From positions 1 to 64,000 of the forward strand of contig CACYBB010000020.1 of assembly GCA_902772585.1 (NCBI GenBank): a DNA stretch of 64,000 nucleotides. The letters are read 5' to 3'. How positions within the stretch are numbered: the first letter of the stretch is position 1; the number at the start of each line of letters is the position of its first letter. The notes under the pieces were generated by a model. The model saw only the letters and a list, made by a program, of their open reading frames with translations, was not told the DNA's origin and made no database searches. Below are positions 7,216 through 14,887 of the stretch, one piece after another. The translations under genes were made by a program, and so were the position numbers. The DNA comes from an uncultured Bacteroidales bacterium. GTDB lineage: Bacteria > Bacteroidota > Bacteroidia > Bacteroidales > Bacteroidaceae.

Positions 7216-8880
7216 CTAATATTCGTATAATTTAATATGTAGCAACTTCCACTCGCCAACACCAATGCGGGCGTGACGGCCTTGATGGGTCTGGTCACCG
7301 TTATGACGGCGGAGGTATTGCATCGTACCGTCATCAGAAATGGATACTTCATCTACGGATAGTAGGCCGAGACGATTTCCGCTGAAACGTTTGTTAGCCT
7401 TTTGGCTTGTATCTCTGCCAGCTTCGGCGAAACCGTCCTCGCCTAATGTCTTTTGTTGCTCCTGTTGCTTCTCAGTGGGAGTTTTGAAGTCGATAACCAC
7501 GCCGCTACCGGCCAACAGATAGTCAAGCTTGCCAAGACGGATGAGCATGGCTCCGCCCTCGGGCCACGTACTGCAGTCGGTGGCACGGGGATCCCAAGGC
7601 AGGGTGAAGTAGTGGCGACAGGTCATCACCACACCATTATCATCTATGACGCGTTCACGATCCTCTTGGTCGAAGAGCAAACCCCAAGACATTTTACTAT
7701 TTAACCATTTACCATTTGACAATTGCTTCAATAGCCCATAGGCCTGTGTCACGGATTCCGTTTCCTTTGGACTGGACTGGTCGATAGCGAAGGGCGAGAA
7801 TCCCAAAGCCTGATGCTCGCCAAAGGCATAGAGAGCACGCACGCCGCTATTCTCGCAGCATCGGCTCTCGGGGATAAAGAGACGATTCTTTACCGCGCCT
7901 CCATCTTGTGGACGCAATGGCATCGCATACTGCGCGCACCACGACTTGAAACCTGTATCGTAGATATCGGGGGCGAGCAGGTCGATGCTGGGTGCTCCCT
8001 CGTGCCAGAAGTCGATGAGATGCGCCAACGGACCTGCCGACGGATATTCGCCAGGACGGCGCCCACGACTATTCATAGCGGCATTCACATAGAGCGGCAT
8101 ATCATGGATTTCGCGGGCGGCACGAGCCAAATGCTCCACGTAGCGGGCATAGCTCAGTGCCATAAACTTCTCGTCGGCATACTCGTCCGTGCCGTAGCGC
8201 TCTGCCCACCTTTCTTTATTATAAGCCTTCTCTGCCAATGGCGAGTGGTCGCGTGCCGATTCCAGCATACCGATTTCGTTTTCTATCTGCATCATGATGA
8301 CTACTTCGCGCTGCGGGTCTTTCTCGCGGATATGTCGCATGAGTGCTGAGAACGCTTTCAAATCGGCCTGCAGTACATTGTCGCTGAAACACGAGGCTAT
8401 CTCCATCTGTTTCCCTTCGGCAGTCATCGCCCGTGGGAACCGCTTCGTATCCTTCTTGAACCATGCTGGTGTATAGCACGACATCGAGTTCTTCCACACG
8501 CCAAACCAAAGGAACACCACGTGCAACTGCTCTCGTCGCGCCACGTCGATGGTACGGTCAATGAGTGTGAAGTCGAACTTCCCCTCTACAGGTTCCATCA
8601 GTTGACCTTCGGTCGACTTCTGTCGCCTCTCGGCATAGCTCAAACTAGTTTGGCTCTGCTCTCGCGGCTCCATCAGTTCCCAGTAAGCGGGTACGAGTAC
8701 CGTGTTCAGTCCCAATGCCCGCATTCGTGGCATCACCTCGTCGATGTCGGCCACCGATGTAGCGGCAGAATTACTCAACTCGCCACCTAGGATGGGGCAG
8801 GGCAGTGACGTAAGCCTATCAGCTGCAATGGCACTCTGCATTGCAACCAGTGCAATAAGGGAAATAATCAGTCTTCTCAT
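7216..8880 (-). CDS. GH35-like beta-galactosidase family protein with DUF5597
   Basis: A 554-residue exported enzyme with signal peptide (cleavage after about Ala20). The GH35/GH42 TIM-barrel start is visible (MRALGLNTVLVPAYWELMEP). The acid/base region is QIENEIGML (Glu at about 202) and the likely nucleophile is in LFIPESR (about 341). The C-terminal part matches the DUF5597 add-on of Bacteroidetes GH35 relatives. It probably removes galactose-type residues in the periplasm. Two oddities lie in the coding sequence: a 75-bp in-frame insert flanked by LMEP repeats (residues 69-97), and a low-complexity stretch QLSNGKWLNSK. It has its own promoter at 8904-8911. Confidence 0.85.
   Translation of the reverse strand: MRRLIISLIALVAMQSAIAADRLTSLPCPILGGELSNSAATSVADIDEVMPRMRALGLNTVLVPAYWELMEPREQSQTSLSYAERRQKSTEGQLMEPVEGKFDFTLIDRTIDVARREQLHVVFLWFGVWKNSMSCYTPAWFKKDTKRFPRAMTAEGKQMEIASCFSDNVLQADLKAFSALMRHIREKDPQREVVIMMQIENEIGMLESARDHSPLAEKAYNKERWAERYGTDEYADEKFMALSYARYVEHLARAAREIHDMPLYVNAAMNSRGRRPGEYPSAGPLAHLIDFWHEGAPSIDLLAPDIYDTGFKSWCAQYAMPLRPQDGGAVKNRLFIPESRCCENSGVRALYAFGEHQALGFSPFAIDQSSPKETESVTQAYGLLKQLSNGKWLNSKMSWGLLFDQEDRERVIDDNGVVMTCRHYFTLPWDPRATDCSTWPEGGAMLIRLGKLDYLLAGSGVVIDFKTPTEKQQEQQKTLGEDGFAEAGRDTSQKANKRFSGNRLGLLSVDEVSISDDGTMQYLRRHNGDQTHQGRHARIGVGEWKLLHIKLYEY
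8591..8678. repeat. In-frame 75-bp insert with flanking direct repeats in the GH35-like gene
   Basis: GGTTCCATCAGTT (8591-8603) and GGCTCCATCAGTT (8666-8678) are 75 bp apart. The segment between them contains the palindrome CAAACTAGTTTG (8641-8652). It encodes about 25 extra residues between two LMEP copies, where GH35 relatives run directly from the first strand into EGKFDF. Confidence 0.6.
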
Positions 8881-8903
8881 ATTCTGTAGTTTGTATTTGT
8901 GGA

Positions 8904-8911
8904 CAAAGATA
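8904..8911 (-). promoter_or_regulatory. Promoter of the GH35-like gene
   Basis: CAAAGATA reads TATCTTTG on the minus strand, 23 bases before the ATG. It sits immediately after the terminator of the upstream relic. Confidence 0.65.
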
Positions 8912-8917
8912 CAAATA

Positions 8918-8952
8918 AAATCCCAAAGTGATGTGTTTTCACTTTGGGATTT
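8918..8952 (-). terminator. Strong terminator downstream of the sulfatase-like gene and its relic
   Basis: A perfect 14-bp stem, AAATCCCAAAGTGA (8918-8931) and TCACTTTGGGATTT (8939-8952), with a 7-base loop. The minus strand continues TTTATTTG. Confidence 0.85.
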
Positions 8953-8967
8953 ATGATAATTTTGGAA

Positions 8968-9117
8968 TCAATGCCAGCCGCCAGGGCCTCCACCACCTCC
9001 TGGGAATCCTCCGCCACCGCCCGTGTAGGACGAGAGGGTGACGTTGGAACCGCCAGTGAAAGAGGCACCGATATAGGCTACACCGTCGAAGATGCTGGTG
9101 TCGACAACGACGTCCAT
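8968..9117 (-). pseudogene. Gly-rich C-terminal tail of a lost exported protein (49 codons)
   Basis: The minus-strand frame reads DTSIFDGVAYIGASFTGG, NVTLSSYTGGGGG and ends GGPGGWH. An ATG at 9117 overlaps the last base of the upstream gene's stop, so it could be translated. The content, however, looks like the end of a secreted beta-helix or carbohydrate-binding protein, whose Gly-rich GGGPGGW tails are common in Prevotella. No signal peptide or domain precedes it. I favour a truncated relic fused behind the YejM-like gene. Confidence 0.5.
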
Positions 9118-10958
9118 CACTTATAGAACCTGTTGAGGCGCTTGATGGCAGCATCGAAGGCCTTGGGGTTGATGTGGTAGTTGGAGACGGGATTGAGATG
9201 AGCATCGGTGACCTCCATATAGCCGGCACCTTCCTTGGTGAGGATGGTGTCGCCCTCAACGATGAAGGCATAACGCAGTTCGTTGCCTACATAGTGCCAC
9301 AGACGGGGCGTGGTATCGTTGAGGAGATATCCGTTGGAGTAGTCGTCGATGGGATTGGTAACACCCAGATAGTCATGCATCAGCGTAGGCACGAAGTCCA
9401 GATGGGTGGTGCGATGCTTGAAGACGACTGATGGATGATGGGGGATGGAAGATGTGTCGGGCTCGTGAACGATGAGGGGCACACCAATCTGGTACTGTGA
9501 GAAGTTGGAGTTGTGGCCCCAGTAGTTCTTGTGGTTCTCGTTATACTCCTGGGCGTGGTCGCCAGTGATGTATATCAGGGTATTGTCGTACATACCCAAT
9601 GCTTTCATGCTATTGATAATCTCACCTACCATTCTGTCAGTCTGGTAGGCCGAGTTACGATAGAGGTTCCAGAAGGGCGTAGGATCCATCTCGTTGTGTA
9701 GCTCGTCGAAGCGGCCATACTCCCATGACGGTTTGAAACGGAGCAGGTATTCCTTGGGCAGGCTGTAGGCATGCAGCAGGTCGAAGAAGATGAAGGCAAA
9801 GAAGGGTTTACCGTTTTCCTTCAACGTGGGCAGGTCGGTGATGAGGTTGTCCTTGATATTCGTGTCGCGCTCGAAAGACGAGTTGCCTGCCGTACGTATC
9901 GTAAGGTTAGGCACGTGTCCGAAGAGCATGCGGGCAAAGGGCGGATCTACCAGCGAGGCACTGGGATAAGTACGGACGTCGTAGCCTTCTTTCAGCAGTT
10001 GGTCGATGAGTACGGGACTCTTGCGGTTAGTATCCCAGGTAGTCCAATAGTAAGGCTGCAGTCCTGTGAACATGCCAAAGACAGAGAATGATGTACCATT
10101 GCCACAACTGACGTGGTTCTGGTACCACTGTTCCTGATGCGCCAACTGCCAGAGGTTAGGCATACAGTCCTCTGTCAGTGCCCGACGACTCCACGAGTCG
10201 ATGAGGATAATGAGGATGTTGGGACGCTTGGTGCGTGTGGTATCCGTCTTGATGGCATGCAGCGGATAAATAAAGTCTCCATCGATAATCTCGTCGGCCT
10301 GTAGAACATGGCGCTCAAAGCCCATATCCTCCAACAAATCACCGGTCGACAACGGGAAATAGTAAGGTACCAGCTTGACAACCTTAAGGACTGTCGGTTT
10401 GGCGACGAACGAGCCATAGACATGGATGCCGTTGGCAATAAGCAGCGTGCCGACAAGCGACAGAATGGAGATGACGGTATAGCGTTTCTGCCAATACTGG
10501 AGAAGACGTCCACTAAGCCACCAGCCACCAATACACAGGGCCACAATAACAGCCAACATAAGTCCTTCAGTGACATAGATTTGCCAACTGATGTCGAAGA
10601 TGTCGCCAGCAGCAGGACCTGTCAACATATTCAGGATGAAGCCATTCAGGTGGAAACGGTAGATCTTATACACCTGCATATTGATGAAGCCCGCCATCAT
10701 CAGCAGACTGGTAGCCATCACCAATAGTGTGATAGCCCATCGACGCAGTTTCAGCAAGGCCCACGGCAGGAAGAATACGAGCCACACAGCCAATAACAAG
10801 ATGGCTGCATGCGAGAAACACGAGGTCAGGAAAAACAGCCATCCTACCTTGTCGAGCGTGGATGCCACGCTAACGCCTTGTATGTAGAAAAGAAGCAGCA
10901 AACCACCCAGAATGGTAGCCAGCAGATAATATATAAATCCTTGCTTAATGAGTTTCAT
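9117..10958 (-). CDS. YejM/PbgA-like inner-membrane sulfatase-fold protein
   Basis: A 613-residue protein with five N-terminal membrane spans (to about residue 180) and a periplasmic alkaline-phosphatase/sulfatase-fold domain. The layout matches DUF3413 plus sulfatase proteins (E. coli YejM/PbgA). The metal and nucleophile region is ILIILIDSWSRR (Asp254) and GNGTSFSVFGM (Thr289); ITGDHAQEYNEN carries the Asp-His pair. In enterobacteria YejM senses LPS and controls LpxC turnover; here a transferase role in envelope glycolipid decoration is equally possible. It is divergent from an LtaS-like gene, with both promoters in a 68-bp gap. The stretch SSIPHHPS (near 9430-9447) is encoded by a simple repeated word. 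Confidence 0.85.
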   Translation of the reverse strand: MKLIKQGFIYYLLATILGGLLLLFYIQGVSVASTLDKVGWLFFLTSCFSHAAILLLAVWLVFFLPWALLKLRRWAITLLVMATSLLMMAGFINMQVYKIYRFHLNGFILNMLTGPAAGDIFDISWQIYVTEGLMLAVIVALCIGGWWLSGRLLQYWQKRYTVISILSLVGTLLIANGIHVYGSFVAKPTVLKVVKLVPYYFPLSTGDLLEDMGFERHVLQADEIIDGDFIYPLHAIKTDTTRTKRPNILIILIDSWSRRALTEDCMPNLWQLAHQEQWYQNHVSCGNGTSFSVFGMFTGLQPYYWTTWDTNRKSPVLIDQLLKEGYDVRTYPSASLVDPPFARMLFGHVPNLTIRTAGNSSFERDTNIKDNLITDLPTLKENGKPFFAFIFFDLLHAYSLPKEYLLRFKPSWEYGRFDELHNEMDPTPFWNLYRNSAYQTDRMVGEIINSMKALGMYDNTLIYITGDHAQEYNENHKNYWGHNSNFSQYQIGVPLIVHEPDTSSIPHHPSVVFKHRTTHLDFVPTLMHDYLGVTNPIDDYSNGYLLNDTTPRLWHYVGNELRYAFIVEGDTILTKEGAGYMEVTDAHLNPVSNYHINPKAFDAAIKRLNRFYK

Positions 10959-10963
10959 GGGTG

Positions 10964-10971
10964 CAAAGATA
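10964..10971 (-). promoter_or_regulatory. Promoter of the YejM-like gene
   Basis: CAAAGATA reads TATCTTTG on the minus strand. Only five bases separate it from the ATG, so transcription likely starts at or next to the start codon (leaderless mRNA). Confidence 0.7.
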
Positions 10972-10977
10972 TAAAAT

Positions 10978-11011
10978 AATTGAGAATTACGAATTACGAT
11001 TTACGATTTTT
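10978..11011. repeat. Low-complexity GAATTACGA words between divergent promoters
   Basis: The words GAATTACGAATTACGATTTACGATT run between the two divergent promoters (shown here in full only as the repeated unit GAATTACG). The same unit is found at 27095-27113 before the deacetylase gene. Confidence 0.5.
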
Positions 11012-11014
11012 TTG

Positions 11015-11022
11015 TACCTTTG
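11015..11022 (+). promoter_or_regulatory. Promoter of the LtaS-like / MsbA operon
   Basis: TACCTTTG lies four bases before the ATG at 11027, again implying a leaderless or nearly leaderless transcript; the in-frame ATG at 11033 is an alternative start. Confidence 0.7.
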
Positions 11023-11026
11023 CAGC

Positions 11027-13012
11027 ATGAAAATGAAAACGGTATTGAAATACCTATCGCCACTGGCCAGTATGTTGACGAATCTGCTACTGGCTTACGT
11101 GGTGTATTTTATAGCGCGCATGGCGTTCCTGGCAGAGAACTGGAACCTCTATGCTGACAACCTGACATGGGCACACCTATGGGAGATGCTCCGTGGCGGT
11201 GTGATGTTTGACACCACAGCCATCCTTTATACCAATGCCTTATGGATTGTCATGGTGCTGTTTCCGCTGCACTGGAAAGAGAACAAGACCTATCACAACA
11301 TTTGTCGCTGGGTATTCGTAGTCATCAACATCCTGACGCTGGCCGTCAATCTTGTGGATACCGTCTATTTCCGCTATAGCATGCGCCGCACCACGACGAC
11401 CATCTTCCAGGAGTTCCAGAACGAGAACAACCTGGGCGGCATCTTCTGGACGGAGATGGTGAGCCACTGGTACTTCTTCGTATTGGCAGGCTTAGTGGCG
11501 TGGGGTTTGTGGAAACTGTACAGGAAGCCTGATATCAGAGGGCTGAGAGAAGAAGGACGACTCGCCATTTACTATCCTGTCATGTTGGTGTCGCTGCTGG
11601 GCTTTGTGCCGTTCTGCGTAGCCGGCATGCGTGGCGGTTGGACGCGTGACATCCGTCCCATCACCGTGTCGAATGCCAACAACTACTGCGACCGTCCCAC
11701 GGAGACGGGTCTGGTGCTAAACACCCCGTTCTCGCTGATACGTACCATTGGCAAGAACAACTTCGAGGTGATAACCTACTTCGATGCCCAGCAGTTGGAG
11801 CAGATATACACGCCGATACACCAGCCACAGTGTCGTCATCCATTTATGAAGAAGAATGTGGTGGTCATCATCATTGAGAGCTTCGGCAGAGAATATATCG
11901 GTACGTATAACAAGGATGCCGGTTATCCATCACAGACCCCCTTTACCGACTCGCTGTTGGCAAATGGAGCGCTGACCTACCGCTACTCGTATTGCAATGG
12001 TCGTAAGTCTATCGACGGCATGCCGTCGATACTCTCGTCGATACCCATGTTCGTAGAGCCCTTCTTCCTGTCGCCTTACAGCGTCAACGATGTCTCAGGA
12101 CTGGCCGACTGTCTGAACGGCAAGGGTTATGAGACTGCTTTCTTCCATGGTGCCGAGCGCGGTTCGATGGGTTTCATGGCCTTCGCACGTGCCACGAAAT
12201 TCAAGGAATACTATGGTCGTGAGGACTTTGTCGCTGATCCGCGTACCAATGGTGACAAGGAGTTTGATGGCTGGTGGGGCATCTCTGACGAGCCCTTCAT
12301 GCAGTATATGTGCAAGAAGTTAACCGATATGAAGGAGCCCTTCATGACGGCCTTGTTCACCTTGTCCAGTCACCATCCATTCCGTGTACCCGATGCCTAT
12401 AAGGATGTCTTCAAGAATGAAGACCCTGAGATGGAAATATACCCCGTGATACGCTATACCGATATGGCCCTGCAGCACTTCTTCGAGAGTGCCAGGAAGC
12501 AGCCGTGGTTTGAGAACACCATCTTTGCCATCACCAGCGACCATACCAATATGACGAAATACCAGCACTACCGTACTGATATTGGAGGCTTCTGCTCTCC
12601 CGTCATCTTCTATGACCCCAGTGGTGAGATGGGGGCGGGGATGGTCGATGCCATTGCCCAGCAGACCGACATCATGCCCACCATTCTGGAGCATCTGGGT
12701 TATGACAAGCCCTACCTGTCGTTTGGTGTGGACCTGCTGACGACACCTGCCGACAGCACGTGGGCCGTGAACTATCTGAACGGTATCTACCAGTATGTCA
12801 AGCATGGCCATATATTGCAGTTCGACGGACAGAAGACACGTGGACTGTATGCACTCAGCGACTCGCTGATGCAACATAATCTGATGGGAGATGGAAGATG
12901 GAAGAAGGAAGAAGGAAAAGTCCTCCAGCCACAGATGGAGCGTGAGCTGAAAGCCATCATCCAGCAGTATATGGAGCGTATGACACAAAACAGATTGAAA
13001 ATTAAAAATTAA
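11027..13012 (+). CDS. LtaS/OpgB-like sulfatase-fold phosphotransferase
   Basis: A 661-residue membrane protein with four to five N-terminal spans and a periplasmic sulfatase-fold domain of the LTA-synthase family. The metal-binding Glu is in VVVIIIESFGREY, the probable nucleophile segment is NGRKSIDGMPSIL, and the Asp-His pair is in ITSDHTNMTKY. The family transfers phosphoglycerol or similar groups from phospholipids to glycans. The start was set at 11027 because the -7 element excludes the upstream ATG. Near the C terminus GDGRWKKEEGK is encoded by GATGGAAGAAGGAAG-type repeats. The msbA-type gene begins 10 bases downstream, so they form an operon. Confidence 0.82.
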   Translation: MKMKTVLKYLSPLASMLTNLLLAYVVYFIARMAFLAENWNLYADNLTWAHLWEMLRGGVMFDTTAILYTNALWIVMVLFPLHWKENKTYHNICRWVFVVINILTLAVNLVDTVYFRYSMRRTTTTIFQEFQNENNLGGIFWTEMVSHWYFFVLAGLVAWGLWKLYRKPDIRGLREEGRLAIYYPVMLVSLLGFVPFCVAGMRGGWTRDIRPITVSNANNYCDRPTETGLVLNTPFSLIRTIGKNNFEVITYFDAQQLEQIYTPIHQPQCRHPFMKKNVVVIIIESFGREYIGTYNKDAGYPSQTPFTDSLLANGALTYRYSYCNGRKSIDGMPSILSSIPMFVEPFFLSPYSVNDVSGLADCLNGKGYETAFFHGAERGSMGFMAFARATKFKEYYGREDFVADPRTNGDKEFDGWWGISDEPFMQYMCKKLTDMKEPFMTALFTLSSHHPFRVPDAYKDVFKNEDPEMEIYPVIRYTDMALQHFFESARKQPWFENTIFAITSDHTNMTKYQHYRTDIGGFCSPVIFYDPSGEMGAGMVDAIAQQTDIMPTILEHLGYDKPYLSFGVDLLTTPADSTWAVNYLNGIYQYVKHGHILQFDGQKTRGLYALSDSLMQHNLMGDGRWKKEEGKVLQPQMERELKAIIQQYMERMTQNRLKIKN

Positions 13013-13022
13013 GAGATAAGAT

Positions 13023-14858
13023 ATGCTGAAACAATTTTTCTCCGTCATGGCACGCTACCTCCGTCCATACCGCAAATATCTGGGATGGTCGGTAGTGCTG
13101 AACTTCCTGTCACAGTGGATGAACGTGTTCTCCTTTGCCGTGCTGATACCCATTCTGAATATCCTATTCAAGATAGATACACAGGTATATACCTATAAGC
13201 CCTGGTCATGGGATTCGCTGGACAAGGAACTCATCGTCAACAATGCCTATGCCTGGGTGCAGGAACTAATCAGCATTCATGGTGCTTTCCTGACATTGGT
13301 CTATATGGGACTGGCACTTGTCATCATGACAGGTATCAAGACACTGGGCTACTTCGCCTCATCGGCCGTGATGATACCACTGAGAACAGGTGTGGTTCGC
13401 GACATCCGCATCGAAGTCTATGAGAAGGTGTTGCGCCTGCCACTGAGTTTCTTCTCTGACGAGCGCAAGGGTGACATCATTGCCCGTATGTCGTCAGACG
13501 TAGGTGCCGTAGAGAACTCCATCACCAGCAGTATCGATATGTTGATACGTCAGCCCATCGCCATCATCGTGTGTTTCTCGACAATGATATGGGTCAGTTG
13601 GCAACTGACACTCTTCGTACTCATCATTGCCCCTATTGCTGGCTGGATAATGGGTACGGTGAGCCGTAAGTTGAAGTCACAGTCGGCAACGGTACAGAAC
13701 CAGTGGGGCGATCTACTGGCACAGTTGGACGAAACACTGGGTGGTCTGCGCATCATCAAGGCATTCATTGCTGAGCACAAGATGTTGCAGCGCTTCATCA
13801 ACATCAATGACCAATACCGTTCGAACGTCAATGCCATGGCTATCCGCCAGAGTGCCGCACACCCCATGTCGGAATTCCTGGGCACGGTGATTATCGTCGT
13901 GGTGCTGTGGTTTGGTGGTTACCTCATCTTGAGTGAGTCGAACCTTATCGACGCCTCAACGTTCATCTTCTACATGGTCATCCTGTATAGTGTCATCAAT
14001 CCTATCAAGGAACTGTCGAAGGCCACCTATCAGATACCTGTCGGACTGGCATCCATGGACCGTATCGACTTTATCCTCAAGGCCGACAACCCCATCAAGG
14101 AACCTGCAGAGCCCCAGCCGATGCCATCGTTCGAGAAGGATATCGAGTTGCGCAACGTATCGTTCAGCTATGTCGAGGGGCGTCAGGTACTGAAGAACAT
14201 CAATCTGAAGGTGCCCAAAGGGAAGACCATCGCACTGGTGGGACAGTCGGGTTCGGGTAAATCGACACTGGTGGACCTGATTCCCCGTTACCATGATGTC
14301 AACGAGGGTGAGGTGCTCATCGACGGCAAGAATATCAAGGCGGTACGTATCTCTGAGTTGCGTGCGCTGATAGGCAACGTCAACCAGGAGGCTATCCTCT
14401 TCAACGACACCTTCTATAATAATATCACATTCGGTGTGGAGAATGCCACGATGGAACAGGTCATCGAGGCTGCCAAGATTGCCAATGCCCACGACTTTAT
14501 CATGGAGTCAGAGCATGGCTACGACACGATGATTGGTGATCGTGGCGGCAGACTCTCTGGTGGTCAGCGCCAGCGTGTCAGCATAGCCCGTGCCATCCTG
14601 AAGAACCCACCCATCCTCATTCTCGACGAGGCAACGTCAGCCCTCGATACCGAGTCGGAGCGTCTGGTACAGGAGGCATTGGAACGACTGATGAAGAGTC
14701 GTACCACTATCGCCATTGCTCACCGTCTCTCTACCATCAAGAACGCCAGCGAAATCTACGTGCTCTATGAGGGCGAGATTGTGGAGTCTGGCCAGCATGA
14801 TGAACTCATTGCTAAGAACGGCTACTACAAGCGTCTTTATGACATGCAGCAGCTGTAA
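13023..14858 (+). CDS. MsbA-type ABC transporter (fused permease and ATPase)
   Basis: A 611-residue half-transporter. It has six membrane spans in the first 350 residues, then a nucleotide-binding domain: Walker A GQSGSGKST (about 410-418), signature LSGGQRQR, Walker B ILILDEATSALD and the switch His in IAIAHRLST. It belongs to the ABCB/MsbA exporter group that flips lipid A-core or other lipid-linked glycans across the inner membrane. Its place between an LtaS-like transferase and a row of glycosyltransferases supports a lipid flippase role. Whether it is the essential MsbA or a dedicated second flippase cannot be told from this window. Confidence 0.88.
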   Translation: MLKQFFSVMARYLRPYRKYLGWSVVLNFLSQWMNVFSFAVLIPILNILFKIDTQVYTYKPWSWDSLDKELIVNNAYAWVQELISIHGAFLTLVYMGLALVIMTGIKTLGYFASSAVMIPLRTGVVRDIRIEVYEKVLRLPLSFFSDERKGDIIARMSSDVGAVENSITSSIDMLIRQPIAIIVCFSTMIWVSWQLTLFVLIIAPIAGWIMGTVSRKLKSQSATVQNQWGDLLAQLDETLGGLRIIKAFIAEHKMLQRFININDQYRSNVNAMAIRQSAAHPMSEFLGTVIIVVVLWFGGYLILSESNLIDASTFIFYMVILYSVINPIKELSKATYQIPVGLASMDRIDFILKADNPIKEPAEPQPMPSFEKDIELRNVSFSYVEGRQVLKNINLKVPKGKTIALVGQSGSGKSTLVDLIPRYHDVNEGEVLIDGKNIKAVRISELRALIGNVNQEAILFNDTFYNNITFGVENATMEQVIEAAKIANAHDFIMESEHGYDTMIGDRGGRLSGGQRQRVSIARAILKNPPILILDEATSALDTESERLVQEALERLMKSRTTIAIAHRLSTIKNASEIYVLYEGEIVESGQHDELIAKNGYYKRLYDMQQL

Positions 14859-14887
14859 ACATCCTATGTTCACCTAAAAATTGTATT

